The position numbers and the translations under genes were made by a program. Source: Cryptomeria japonica (taxonomy: Eukaryota > Streptophyta > Pinopsida > Cupressales > Cupressaceae). From it: a DNA stretch of 64,000 bases. Shown here in pieces: positions 11,870 to 24,659 of this stretch. Under the pieces are notes generated by a model that saw only the letters and a program-made list of their open reading frames with translations, had not been told where the DNA came from and ran no database searches. The DNA is taken from contig NC_081409.1 in NCBI RefSeq assembly GCF_030272615.1, positions 25,739,406-25,803,405 on the forward strand, written 5' to 3'. Position 1 is the first letter of the stretch. Each line of letters opens with the position of its first letter.

Positions 11870-12774
11870 ATGTTTTTGGGCCAATTGGTCGATGTGTTTT
11901 TTCATCTTTCTACATGTTTCATTTGGCACCGATCTTGGAGATTATGGTAGTGTGTGTGGTTCATTATAATATTCTTGAATGAATGTTTTATGATGTATTT
12001 GGGTCCCCTATATCTCTTGGAGATGACCAATGTGATTGTTTTAGGTTCAAATGATCTAATTTTTGTAATATTGCTTATTCTATCTTGGTCGACCTAATTG
12101 AGGGTTTTGATGAAGAACTTTGTATAGAAGAATGTATGGTTGTATGTGTTGAGGTATGGAATGAGTGTGAATCATTGTGAAGTGGATGAAAAAAATATTC
12201 AAATAAATTTTGTGTTGGTGATGTTCGAAAGTCAGTTGAGAATCGCCTTGATAGTTATATCTTTATAGTGATAGTGATCAAAGACAATATTTGTGATCAG
12301 ATGTGCTTGCCATGATATTGTTTTCTTGACACCTACATTCAAGGTCAATTTCATGATTAGGAGATCTTACTCATTTCAGTTTTATCTATTTCTCTTGTTT
12401 GTCGGTGGATAGTGGGTCTATTAGTAGACTTATGTATCTTGCTCTAAGATATCGCATCTTAGTTTTGGAAGTCTCTTTGTATCTTTCCCTAAGGTTGTGC
12501 ACCTTAGTATTGCAAATCCATCAGGTGCATATTGCTCCTTGGCAGTGAGCATAAAACCTTGTAATCACTTTTATTATATTGTGAATGTGATTCTCACTTT
12601 GGTTTTTCCCTTATAGGGTTTTCTACATGAATCTGGTTTTCATGTGTTGAATGTGCTTTGTGCTTTCATTCTTTGCAATTATGGTAGAAGATTGAGAGTT
12701 TTATAGTTTTGAAAAGAATTAAGAAGGAATCAATGAGGACTAATTCACCTCCCCTCTCAATCCCGTGGTGTGTT
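11870..12774 (+). mobile_element. Probable eroded copia-type LTR
   Basis: The right half has copia LTR landmarks: AAACCTTGTAATCAC near 12550, GGTTTTTCCCTTATAGGGTT near 12600-12620, and TTCACCTCCCCTCTCAATC near 12745-12765. No left end with TG and no target duplication could be fixed, so the start is nominal. Confidence 0.4.
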
Positions 12775-14746
12775 CAATGGGCTTTCATAAAGAGGCCTAG
12801 GAGTTTTGTTGCCTCCCTTGGGAGTTCGATGGTCTTGGGCTTCTTTCTACTCATAGATAAGGTCTTGCTCTATGTCTCAAATGGATTGTACATGCCATCT
12901 CTAGCAATGAAGCTTGGAAGATTCTTCTCTTGCATTGCATTTCTTCAGGGTTCCCTACCAACAAACCTTTTTGGAAGAGGATTGGTTTTCAAGTTCCCTT
13001 CTCACAATGAAGGATGTTGTTAAGATAATAGGTAATTTTGTGGCTAAAAGCATTTGGCATGCTTGGGAAGCCGTCAAACCTTGGTTTTTTGGGGATGGAT
13101 ATGGTTTTAGAGATGGTCTCACATTCAACAAACACAACATTTGGTGGTCTTCACTCATTCAAATTTAGGGGCTCCCCTTGGCCTGGGTGCTTGGAGTTTG
13201 TGCTCTACACTTTCATAAGTGTGGCATTTGTACTCCTTGAGACTTTTATTCTAGAGCTACTATGAGTCTTTGATCATGGGAGGATATGTGAAATCAGTTC
13301 TAGCTTGGCTGACTAGATCAACAGACATTTGATTCCATCATCTCTTCTTTGCCTTTGAATATGCTACACAAGTTGGGTATTTATTCTATGAAACCTTGGT
13401 GGAAAGATTGGCTTTGTTTTCCCAATACTACCTTTTGTAGTTACAAACCCCAGATGGGCTACTGTTGGCTCTCTCCGCACTTGCCTATGGTGCCAATTTT
13501 GAATCTTTGATGGCATTTATAGTCTTCCCAGATGATCTGAAGTCACAAATTCCATAATATTTGGTTTGCTATCCTTGAACCCAAGCTTGCTCATTTTTCT
13601 TGGTGTATTCTTTTCCAAGGCTTGGCTCTGGGTTCTCGTTTGGGGCATATGGGTATCCTAGAGTTGTGTTGCTCTTTTTGTTGTTAGCCTAAAACCTTCT
13701 TTCACCTCTTTTGGTTTTGTCACCATGCTCAGAACTTGTGAATTTGGATTCATGACTTCTTTCAACCCTTTCAACCAAACCCCTTTTCTTGGCATATGGT
13801 CCTTTTGGGGGATTTGCCTTGCATCCCTTTCAAATTTTCCCAAATTTGGCATACTTTCAAGTTGGAAATCCTCTTCACAATTTGAAAAGATAGGAATGTT
13901 GTCTTGTTTTCTCACAACTCTATTGATACTCGTGTTTTACTTTCTACTAAAGCCTGTATATGTAACAATGCCATGCTTTAGATTCAATTGCAAGCTAAGA
14001 AAGTTGTGTTGGAGGTGGTCCACCTTCAGACCCTTTTGGATCATTGGGGAAATTCCCCATGTATAGTTGCCAGAGTGCCTCTAGATCTTTCCACTAGTAA
14101 ATTTGCTGGGCCTTCAGCCTCTTGTGATTGGTCTTCGCCCTGTGGTTACTGACGTGCACATAGCTCCTTCGCTTGCCATTCTCAGAGCCTGCAATCTCAC
14201 GCTCCTCACTGCCAGTTTTTGTGATGGTAGTGCTTTCAACAGGTAGCGCTCCGCCTCTGCACTATGTGGGGGTTTTTCTTCCAGGTGGGGTTCGGGGGGG
14301 TGTAGACCTGATCAATGGTGGTGCTAGTGGGTGGCTAGCTTTAGGTGGTGCAGTGGTTGGCCAAATTCTGGTGGTGACAACAGATGGCCTAGTTCTTCTA
14401 AATGCTTTCCGTGTTTGGTTTTGGCAATCTTGACCTCTTGGGCAAATCAGTACAAGGAAAAAGAGGAGGCTGGTACTGAAGAAGGTGGGTCCCTTCCGGA
14501 TGATAACCTTGACCCCTTTGATATATGGGGTCTTAAGGATGACAAATATCCACTTCCATCGACCACTGCTTTAGTCGCTTAAGCGATTATTTTATGTGTT
14601 TTTTTCTTCGAGCTCAGCTCGTGGTATTATGTTTTTTGCTTATTCGGGCGTTGCTTGAGGGGTGATCTTGTATCCCCCTACCTTTTTTTGTGAACAATGT
14701 ACTTTATCTTTATTAATAGAAATGATTGCTATTAATCAAAAAAAAT
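12775..14746 (+). mobile_element. Probable 5'-truncated LINE (L1-like) remnant
   Basis: The right end reads CCTTTTTTTGTGAACAATG and then TTATTAATAGAAATGATT, ending in TTAATCAAAAAAAA. This is the style of the 3' end of plant L1 LINEs, a T-rich stretch, an ATTAATA box and a short A tail. The preceding 1.9 kb has low stop density in patches (for example 13725-14066, 14173-14433 and 14331-14582) but no intact domain. I could not find the target duplication. It could also be another kind of retro-copied sequence. Confidence 0.4.
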
Positions 14747-15379
14747 TTACACTTATTTTAGGTATCTAATTTTTCTTCATAGATTTTAAAATTATTTATG
14801 AAATACACTTGTAAAACTAATAAAATTATACATAAATTTTTAAATACAATTAAAGATTGTAATTTAAAAAAATTAATATTAATAATATTATATATATTTT
14901 TAAAATTTTACAATTATTTACTTTTCTAATTATTTTGATTTAACATTTTAAATATTATAATTATTAGAATTAAGAATACTCAAAATATATTTTACTATTC
15001 ATTTAACCATTACACCTAATTTTAATGTAAATACAAGTTAATATATAATTTTTTTCAATGCTTGCTATGGCCATAACCATTAAACCTAATTTTAGTGTAA
15101 GTGCTAGTTAATATATAAACTTTTCAAATGCAATTCCAACATAATATATAAACTTTTCAAATGCAATTCCAACATCAGCAGCTGCTTTAGTTAAAGGCCA
15201 ATTAAATTATACCTTTTAAAATATATAAATAATATAATATATCTACATCGACGTCAAATCACTAATAAATGCTAAAAGGATAACAAAACACCAACGTAGA
15301 AAACGTTCTAAAAAACAGAAAACCAGGACAGGCACCTAGAAAACTCTAAAATAAGATAAAAGGATCAGAGACACCAAAA
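14747..15379. other. AT-rich upstream region of the PhyH/cupin-like gene
   Basis: Very AT-rich, no coding region. It contains two direct repeats (see 15005-15177) and then the presumed core promoter. Confidence 0.5.
15005..15177. repeat. Direct repeats upstream of the gene
   Basis: A unit with CCATTA(C/A)ACCTAATTTTA(A/G)TGTAA and GTTAATATATAA occurs twice, near 15005 and 15072. A 33-base unit (AATATATAAACTTTTCAAAT followed by GCAATTCCAACAT) then repeats head to tail near 15111-15176. Confidence 0.8.
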
Positions 15380-15386
15380 TATAAAA
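15380..15386 (+). promoter_or_regulatory. Candidate TATA box
   Basis: TATAAAA lies about 184 bases upstream of the start codon at 15570, a plausible distance for a plant 5' UTR. Other AT-rich sites nearby could also serve. Confidence 0.4.
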
Positions 15387-15569
15387 CTTAAAAGAAGAAT
15401 CTGCAAAAATTGTGTTGAAGCGTGAATGAAAAGAAAAAATGGAGATAGGCAGTCTGGCATATCCTCAAAACTGCCTATTCCATTGAATGTGTATTGGCGG
15501 TAGAAGTACACAGCAACAAAACGCGACTACAACAATAACACGAAGGAGGCAGAAAACATCATAGAGAAA

Positions 15570-18500
15570 ATGAAGAGAAGCAGCAGCATATGCTACATTA
15601 GTGGCCTAATGAGTTTTGGAATTTTGGCAATGGTATTTGTATTGGCTGCAGTTTCGCTGTTTTTGGAAAAGAATAATCAATATCATCAATATCAGTATAA
15701 ACAGCAATACCCACCTGCAAACAATGCTACTTCATCAACACCCACAAATAAATCCGTATCCTCTTCCTTCAATCTACAAGGCTTTGAGGTCATGTATGCA
15801 AATATGGTGCTAAATTCCTACAACTTTACTAAAATGCGTTCTGATTGGGACATGCTGTACGCCAACTTGCATAGAAAGTTGTACAGTAAAGGCCTGAGGG
15901 GCCCCTCAGAGATGCACTGCTTTTTGTGGCTTGCGGACTGCTACAACCTTGCGCAACATCCCATTTTTGCGAAGGTAAGTGAGTACTTATGTATCTAGAA
16001 GTTGTGAAATCAAAAAGTCATCTCATTGCCAATTATTTTTTCTCACCATATTATACCCTGTTTTTTTGGGGGTCCTTTTGGGTCATGAGGCCAATGGTTG
16101 ATTGAATGTTATTTTTGGACCTGTTTGTGTGCAGAGCTTGATACCAATCCTTGGACCCGATATCATTCTGCATGGTATCAAGCTGTGGAGATTGGCCAAT
16201 GGGACCGCAAGAAACCTGCATTTGGATAACGAGTCAGGAGACTGCGATGAAGTTGTAAATGTGATTATTGGAAGCAAGGTCAGAATATTGAAAGGTTCAC
16301 AAATGTATGAAGGTAGATGGAGACATACACTCCTAAAAAATATTGCTGCATTGAATGCCCATCAAAATCATGCCAACATAGAAGATGTGAGTTTCTCTTC
16401 GGTTGCAATTTAATTTTTCCTTTTTAACAATGATTCCAACTCCGTTTTCTTTTGTGGGTGTAAACTGTAATGTCATCTCTATACTTCTTTCTGTTCTTGA
16501 TTGTATATCACTTGTTTATATTTTCTTATGCTATCTAGTTTTGCCAATGTTCTTTTCGAATCATATTCTGTTTATTAAATTTCATCCTGTCATAATCCCA
16601 AACTTAGCTTATCCTGTTCTTGTGACATTGTCCAGGCATGTTGGTTTTGCCTGTTATACCCAGTTCGTTGTTTCTGTTGCAGACATACACACAGACAACT
16701 TCTGTACTATTCTCTGCTACGAAGTGGAAGTGGTAAAACAAAATGAGCACAAAAAATGACAAAATTGAAAAAATTGCATCAATTATTTGAAGAAATTAAT
16801 GTACGTTGGATGCACTCGATATGTGTCATTCTGATGAACTGACCAGTAGCCTCACATCAATGACTTTCACTAGCCAGACCTAGTTCCTTTCAAGAAAATA
16901 AATAAAGAATTCACATGGCGGTACCCATCCAATCACCACTAAAGGCCCTTTGTTGTTCTAGTGCCTACAGGCCCTTTCATTGGACGAGTCGCTACCGGGA
17001 AGTTCCTCTTCCTCTGGTTTAACTTTCTGAGTGTGTCAGTGAAACAGAAGCGATAGCTTAGGACCACTGTCTTAGATCTTAGTACCATGCCTAATTTATA
17101 AAATATCAAAATATGAACTCCAAAGTATAATCTAGATTCTTGGGTATGAATGTCACACTAATCATAACAGAAGCCCAAGCAATGTTATTTTCTTTTCAAA
17201 TCCATTTTCCTCTCCTCATAGCTATGCACCTTATTAAATTACCGTATAGTTTTCAGCGGAGCTTGAAAGCCCCACTTTGCTCTTCTTTTCCTCTGGGGAA
17301 CACAATCTTCTTTTAATTTACTCACACAAGGCATAATATGAATGTTTTTGCTAAAACATTTTTTGGAGTTGATGGATGTTCATCTTCCATCCTTGTTAAC
17401 ATTGCTTAATGGCTATATGTGGTAACTGAATGTCGTTGTTTTTAGTATTATATTGGTGGGCTACCATCTAGCGTGTCTGGACTCTGCATCAAATTATAGC
17501 ATGTTCTTTTCTCTATCAGAATGTTGAAACTTGGAATCACTGCTCTGTTGAAACTGAACTGAAATCATTTTTCCTGTGAAGTTGAAACACAGTTGATGTC
17601 AAATTTCTTCTTTGTCTGTTCGTGTAAACACACTTTACGTTTATCAAATTATACTACCATTGTAGCTTGTTTTTCCTGCCAAGTTGCCAACATGTATATT
17701 GTCTATCCAGATTATCATTGGAACTGTACGGAAAGGAATAATTAGAAGGCAAGGAAACCCAATGGATGATATCAGCTTCATCACCATAGAACCAGGAGAA
17801 GGAAATATAGTTATACTTCATGGCAATGTTGTATATGGAATTGAGGCTGCCTCTATTGGGGAAGAGACAGCGATTCTGCAGTTTGCTTCTGCCAAATGCA
17901 AGATCAGAGACAATAAGCAGGCACTCAACAATGTCTTTTTACCTCCAGTCCTGCTTATTTCAGGTACCTATGATGTGTTATCAAGTCCAAATGATGTTAG
18001 GAATGTTATGGTAAGCAACGAAGGTTTCATATTTGTGCCTAAAACCACCGATATTTTGAACCCATTTGCTCCTGCAGAAAGGAATTTGAGCTTGTTCAGT
18101 TGGAAAAGTCTTTCTATTAAGTGCAAAACAAAGCATGGTTGTAGGACTTTCAGGTATGGATCAGCTTCCACTGCTGTCCTATCAAAGGTGAGTTTTGAGT
18201 ACTCTGATTTCAAAGCTGAGGGAGCTCACTTCAAAGAATTTACAAGTGACGACGAGGAGAAAATTGTGATTGTTTTGAGTGGTTCTCTGTTATACTTTTG
18301 TGCTGATATGGAAGTGCAAGGATATAGAGAAATGGGCATACTGGAAATTCACGGTTCAATGTATATTCCTGTTGGTGGCTGGCATGCACTTGTTCCTGCT
18401 TCTCCTTACAGAAATGCATTTGTTTCAGTCCGTTGGAAAAGAAGAACGATGGTAACAGGACAAAGGTGGCTTGGATCCAGGGGATTTTTTGGGTTCCGGA

Positions 18501-18805
18501 CGATTATACTGCAAAGTGGTCAGGCATACGATCCTTCCAATGAAAATAACTGTGATGTAATCTTGGTGATGCTTTATGGGAAATCTTTGCAAATGCTTCC
18601 TTCAGAAATATCTCTCGAGGAGTCCCACACATTGCTGATTTCAGGAGGTGACCCATGTCTTCTGTGGAACATTGGAAAAGCTTCAGTTGCTTTTGTTGCG
18701 ATACACGTTTGTGGTTATGATGAGCAAATTGAGCACCTATTTAATGGGGACCCCAGGGCCTCATCATATTTTAGTGGTGGAGGTAGAATCATGAGAAAAA
18801 TCTGA
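15570..18805 (+). CDS. Membrane-anchored PhyH-like/cupin-like protein (three exons)
   Basis: Inferred exons are 15570-15974, 16135-16386 and 17711-18805, all joined in phase 0 with GT...AG borders (donors GTAAGT and GTGAGT), giving 583 residues. One hydrophobic segment (about residues 9-31) follows a short basic start, so a type II membrane anchor is likely, with sequons (NAT, NFT, NGT) beyond it. Residues about 110-285 resemble phytanoyl-CoA dioxygenase (PhyH) folds: HLD at 164-166 fits the HxD iron site. The position where the family has the distal histidine reads Tyr261 (HGNVVYG). Residues about 377-464 resemble a cupin barrel, with PVGGWH at 439-444 matching cupin motif 2 and motif 1 degenerate (AHFKEF). 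Residues about 479-554 may be a second cupin. So it may bind a ligand without oxygenase activity. I recognise the fold pattern, not a named gene. Exon structure is inferred from sequence only. Confidence 0.68.
15975..16134 (+). other. Intron 1 of the PhyH/cupin-like gene
   Basis: 160 bases, GTAAGT donor after GCGAAG and a TGTGTGCAG acceptor. It is T-rich before the acceptor and keeps the reading frame in phase 0. Confidence 0.75.
16387..17710 (+). other. Intron 2 of the PhyH/cupin-like gene
   Basis: 1324 bases, GTGAGT donor and CTATCCAG acceptor, phase 0. No mobile element was recognised inside it. The reading frame at 16403-16759 is only an unspliced run-on with no domain. Confidence 0.7.
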
Positions 18806-21800
18806 GTTCTTAAGTGAGTGTTTTTTCCATCAAAAGCAACAGATTTGAGAGTATATTTCACTCATTTTGAGCCCTGTTTATGTTATGATTAGGAGTCTTC
18901 TCATTTGTTTCCAAGAATCAAGCCAGCAGTGCAAATGCCTGTTGAGAAACAAGTTCAGCAGCTCCACATTCATGCGTTTCTCAAAAGAAAATTGTGCATG
19001 ACCGCATTTGAATATTGAATTTCTGGGAACGTTATGGTGTGGTTATCAATCTGGGAAATACAACTGTTCAGAAATTTTTTGACCCTATAATTCTCCACAC
19101 AAAATTATACTCATCCACTCGTATGTAAATAACTCTCAAAAAAATGTGCAAATCACAGTTCTGAGTTTTGAGTTCTTTCATATAAAACAACTTGGTTCTT
19201 TTAGTTAGAGAGTTACACAAAAACTAACTAGATCATAGTCTTCATCAAGCTATTAGAATTCTGAGTTTTGATCCAGTATCTTTCTGGCCAAGTGGGCTTC
19301 TCTTTATATAGCTTTGTCAGATTTGAGATGAGGGCCTCCTCAAGATGACTGTGTAGTAAAACCTCAGGAGCACTGATTTTCATATTGCTACTTTTGCTAC
19401 GGCTGGCAGCTATTTACTACTGAAAAAAATCAATACAACTATAGCAGATGAATTGCGTACAGATTCTTTTTAACCCTGTTTCCTCCAGTGTAAATCATTT
19501 TGAGATTTGTTTCTTCTTTTCTGGCGTTAGCTGCTGCCTCTTAAAGGAACTGATTTGCTTCTATATTTTTAGAGGTTTGACTACTGCAAAATTTCTTATT
19601 TGCTTTTATTTTATGGCATATTACACATGATTTAAAGCATTTTGAGTGTAGAAACTGCTGCATAATTTATGGCTTTTTGTGGTGTTTCTATTTGTCAGCT
19701 AGGTCATCTCTTCAATTCTCATAGAAGCTGCACTAGATTGTTTGTTTTGAGCTGCTAGATTAGTGCTTTCATTTACTTTGAACTTTCTTTTACTTGATGA
19801 AAAAGCATACATTCCTTGATTACTATCCCATTCCATTGTTGTGGATTAAAATAAACAATATTTACGAAGACTTAACTTATTATGTTTGTAATGGGTAATA
19901 GGATTGCTACAAGTATGTATATGTTTGACTTTCTTGATTAGCTAATCTGGTTCTAGATTTGGGTATCTTCAATTTTAATATTTCACCTTGAGTAATTAAT
20001 AGTCTTTGCAACATGTAATTTACAATATCTTCTAGTCCATTCCAGTATGACATTTCATATGCCATATAAACAGAGTCCTATTCAAGGTTGATTCAAATTC
20101 TTGGTTAGTAAACTGCAGAATACTACGCTTTTCATATAGGTGGATCTTATAGGTAGCTAAAGTTAGATAAGATCATTTTCACAAAGGTCTTGAATAGCTT
20201 AGCACTATATCTTTTAGTCCTTTCCACAATGACATCTCATATGCCATACACACAGTCACATTTAAGGTTGATTCTAAATTCTTGGTGAGTAAGCTGTAGA
20301 ATACCATTTTTTCCAAATAGGTGGATCTGATAGGTAACTGAAGATAGATAAAATCTTTTTTATATAGGTCTCCAATAATTATGTATTAAGATCTAAGAAA
20401 CAATCTATGGCAACTTAGGTTTTATTTTCCAGTAAAAATATGAAATTGTAACTACCATGATAAGGTCTTATTAAAGTAATCTAACATAATATGCCAATGG
20501 ACGTTGTATTGGGTAGAGAGTGTAATTCAAGCATCCTAGAGAATAGATGCTAATTACTCAATTTACCTTTTGCCTAATTTATCTATTCCAAATTCGAATA
20601 GGGATAAGTTCTGGGCTTCATCTGCAGTCAGGAATCAATGTACAAATAGATGACATTGGTTATGTTTTAATTTCAAAATTCATTGCAAGATGACATTAGG
20701 GAGTTCCCTCCGACATAACTTCGAGGCCAGAAGATTTTTCTTAATGCTCTGGATTTTGATTGGATTTAATAAAAGCTTCCAACTAAGATTGATTCCAGAA
20801 GTTCTAAGTAACTTCAAGTGGATAGTCGGTAGGGGAGGATTGTATGGTGCTCACAAAAATAGTCTTGTTTTCACAATTTGATATTAAAAAGATACTGACA
20901 GTGGAAATTCTTTAATAAATCCATTTGCAACTGTTAGTGACTCTGATTCACAACAGGGATCAGATTAGCATTGGGAAACATATTGATCGTAGAAGCAGAA
21001 ATCTTCATTAACTTGCACAGAATTGTTTCTTGGTACAGTGGGAAGTTTTTTATCTGAAAAATGCATTCTTTTTTTTTTATTACCAGAAAATCGGTCATAG
21101 ACTCATAATGATACCCAAAAATCATTTTCTGGGTTAGGTTTTTTCCTCTGATTTTTGCAGTGATTTTTCCCCTAACCCCTATTGTGACCTGATTTTCTCC
21201 CAATTAATATTGAATACTTTTTTATCTTTTGGTTTGCCAATTTATTCCCAAGAACAATTTTGGCTGCTATGATCTTGATAGTTATTACTTATTTGTAGAG
21301 AGTTTGATGGGTACGAACACAAACTATTTCTAATTCAGATATATTACAACAAAAGCTATATCTATATAATTGCACTGCCTTTAGCAGTGCGAGGATGCAA
21401 TAGGATAATAATATCTGATAGCTAGGGTTTATATCAGAGGAACATTATAAAATAACTTTGGATGCTATGAGTAATATTTGAAAAGATAGAACATACAGAA
21501 ATCCACTGCTTGTCTACTTATATATGATAGCATTGTTTAAAAAATTTGCATGTTCCAAAAACCAAACAAAACATAAAGTTCATTCATTTGTTGTGAAACT
21601 AGAACCATAATTGAAAATAAATGCCAGAAATAAAACGTTGGGAAATGTAATGTCCCTCTGTGTTGAAGTCAGAAAAATAATAAAAATGCATCTTTCCTAC
21701 TGCTATATCTCTTTTGGGCTCTTTTCAAAATGGAACCAACAAAGAAGGAAGGTTGAAATTGACTGTATTGAGAGTCTGGCAATATTATCTTTTTATTGTA

Positions 21801-22783
21801 TGCGTGCCTCTCATTGCATGCATTGTGTAAGTAGTCTCCCAATCAGCATTTTGTTGTGACTCAATCTCTGCATTTTATTAATAGTATTCCAATATCCTAT
21901 TGTTGTTGTTCTAGACTATTTAGCAAGAAAGTCATCTCGATTTTTCATTGAAGATATATTGTTGCTATTTAATTAGTGGTTATATTTTTAATATTTTAGT
22001 CATACATCTTCTGAATCTAGATTTGCAGTTTCTGCCATTATTACTAGATTTACTCTAGAGTTCGCTTGCTAGAAGCTTTAGGTTTTGATGGAACCCAAAC
22101 TAGAGATGGCACCACATTCTATCTTCAACTATTCAAGTAGTCGATGGAACTTTAACAACAGGTTGTAATGGATTCAATTAGCATCACATGTCAATGGTCA
22201 GAATGTGAAACTTCATAGTTTAATTGTGGAAATGTATTCAGGCTTTAGTGTAGTTGATGTTAATAACTTTAATTAAGAGTAGTCAGCAGTCTGAGATTAT
22301 CATGAACTACTTGACTTTGAATTACAATTCTTTTTTGTAAGTGTGCCACTTTTGATAAACAACAAATAAGATGTACAATGCACCACAAAAGCGATCAACT
22401 GTTCCATCAAGATAATCAATATTTGTCACAGGTTCACACATTTTTCTGTGAACTAAGTGTCTATAATTAGAAAGGTTTGATGTGAAAAATAACAATAGGA
22501 TGGATGGACAGGGCAAAACATCTCCTTCCTGTCCCCAAATTGGATGAATGTAAGGGGAACGTCCTCACTTTTCAAAGCTTTCTGGGGATGCCTTGTTGGC
22601 ATTGTTGCATCTTGACAGTCTCTCTGATGTCAAGATGACCCTATGGTTGTCAAGTTAAAGACAACAACAAACAAAAAATTAAAAGTTAGCACCTGCAAAT
22701 GAAAACCTTGATCTCTGGAAGTCAATCTGAATGCAATGCACTGTGAGTGTTTATTACTGGGAAAAAGGAAAAGTTTTGCGCAA
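18806..22783. other. Downstream intergenic region, no gene recognised
   Basis: About 4 kb of AT-rich sequence containing the 3' flank of the PhyH/cupin-like gene. I see no coding region, LTR ends or hAT-like termini. The only structure is the tandem duplication at 20025-20380. Confidence 0.55.
20025..20380. repeat. Diverged tandem duplication, about 182-base unit
   Basis: Copy 1 (20025-20206) and copy 2 (20207 to about 20380) share ATATCTT(C/T)TAGTCC, ATATGCCATA, AAGGTTGATTC and AATAGGTGGATCT in the same order. They are visibly diverged, so the duplication is old. Confidence 0.8.
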
Positions 22784-22788
22784 AATCT

Positions 22789-23109
22789 TGTTTACCTCAC
22801 TGGGTAAACAGGAAGAATACAGAAATCGAACAGCAATGTACAATGCAAATATAAAAGAAGTACCAGAATAAGCTTTCCATTAATGTCAAAGGATGTTCAT
22901 ATTATATCCGTCGTCAACATTACATTACATGTTCTACAACACCCGGAGGTGGTACAATATATGACAGCCGAAGGGGTGCGACACAACCGTCGCGACTCCA
23001 ACTACCTACCCGTCGGCTAACTAACTGACCGCCGTAACTCATTATTACCGACGACAACATAAACATAACATAACATAACAACATAACATAATGATTATTC
23101 CCGACAACA
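22789..23109 (-). repeat. 3' LTR of the gag-protease element
   Basis: TG...CA ends (TGTTTACCTCACTGGG...CCGACAACA on plus), 321 bases, almost identical to 28127-28447. It contains an AACATAACAT-type simple repeat near its right end. Confidence 0.95.
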
Positions 23110-23128
23110 TCATCCCCCCCAAGAAAAG
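23110..23128 (-). promoter_or_regulatory. Polypurine tract of the gag-protease element
   Basis: On the minus strand TTTTCTTGGGGGGGATGA directly precedes the 3' LTR, the expected plus-strand priming site. Confidence 0.75.
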
Positions 23129-23845
23129 AAGTCGACTCCGACGACTTAATACAAATTAGAGAGGAACGGCAGGAACTACTGACGCTAGTCGGGCCCAGAT
23201 CTTATACACTTGCTGCGTCCTCGCCTGAAAACCCCTTTCTACCATCCGATGCTCAAGTGCGGATTTCACCAATATGGCTTCCTTAGCCATCACAGTCCTC
23301 CTGTGCCTAACCCAAACTTGTCTGCAAAACACGTTTTTCAGTCTCAGCTTCCACCAACTGCTACTCAAATGATACTGTCTCCCTAGCCAATTTGTCCTCG
23401 ATAGCCACCCATGTTGCTCTCCTGGGTACGCTGAACTAAGTCTCACGCGACTATTGCCTCCAACCTGGTGGTCAGCTCCTCCCGAGCCCTCTGTGCATCC
23501 ACCACGGCAATCTCACGTCCAACCGAGACATCCTCCGAGTTCCTCAAAGCGTACCAGTCATGCCTGGAGGTGGCCACAATCCACTGGCACAAATGCTAGG
23601 AGACACCTCAAATCCTCCATCACACTCCCCAAAGGCTAAAAACTGAATTGAATAACTCCCTGGTGTCATACAACTGTGCGGACCTGCAATGCCTTCCCTC
23701 AAACTCTATTTGTTCCCAACCTCCAAATCCGTCTCCCTCTACGGCTTATGGCTTCCCCGCCAATGCTTAGCTACAGGCTTCTTTCTCACAAGATGGACAA
23801 CCACAACACTTCCCGTGGTCTTATGTAGCTCAAAATAAACTGGGG

Positions 23846-23961
23846 GTCTGGGGGCAACGCCCCCAGCGGGGTCGAGGGGCAGCGCCCCTCGCGGGGTCTG
23901 GGGCAGCGCCCCAGCGGGGTCGAGGGGCAGCGCCCCCGCGGGGTCCTGGGGCAGCGCCCCA
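23846..23961. repeat. Array of five GC-rich palindromes (GGGGCAGCGCCCC type)
   Basis: Five hairpins in a row built on GGGGC(A)(G/A)CGCCCC, alternating CTGGGG...CCCAG and CGAGGGG...CCC(T)CG arms, separated by CGGGGTC. It sits in the non-coding stretch between the coding region and the 3' LTR. Confidence 0.9.
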
Positions 23962-24412
23962 GGTGCCAACACCAATTTACAACCTTCAGAACCCCACGAA
24001 AGTCCATGGCGCGCATCATTTCTGTGATATTTTATGATGTCAAAACCCTTCTTCTACACTCCAATATTTTCAGTGTCTAGGCTCCAGACTTCAGCAAATC
24101 ATTTTAAATCTGGCCGTCGTCGTTTTTTTTTTAATTTTTATTTTTGGCACTGTAATGTCCCCGATGGCACCCCGGCCATACAACCTCCCTATACGGTCTA
24201 CCTGTGGCGGTCGGCCCGTGCTTTACCCTTCGCATCACGTGGTGGCGTGGTGGTGCGGTGTTCGGTGTCTTCTTCCCTTTACCCCTCGCTGTGCGGTGAT
24301 GGCGGTGTGCGGGGTTGTTTTGTTCTTCGTCGCGGTGGTGTTGTGCGGCGTCTTTGATGTTTGGCGGCGTTTTATTCTTCCGCGGGCTGCTTGGTGACCG
24401 CCTTCGGTGGCT

Positions 24413-24570
24413 CCCACCGCACGGTGGTGCCACCGTCGGTTCTTCCACCGCACGGTGGTGCACCGTCCACCGCACGGTGGTTCCACCGTCGGTGATGCCA
24501 CCGCACGGTGGTGCACCGTCCACCGCACGGTGGTGTCACCTTGTCACCTTGGTCCCACCGTACGGTGGCC
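24413..24570. repeat. Array of CCACCGCACGGTGG palindromes
   Basis: About seven near-palindromes CCACCG(C/T)ACGGTGG spaced by GTGCACCGT or GTGCCACCGTCGGT. Different in sequence from the array at 23846-23961 but the same in design. Confidence 0.9.
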
Positions 24571-24659
24571 ATTTTCCCCTTTTTCTTTTTTTTTGACCGT
24601 ATGGTCGCTGTCGTACGACCGTGCGATTTTATTTTTTCAAATTTTTTTTTTAAAGTTGT

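Noticed and set aside
16403-16759. 118-residue plus-strand frame in intron 2
   Set aside because: Hydrophobic and low in complexity, no domain, and it lies between well supported exons.
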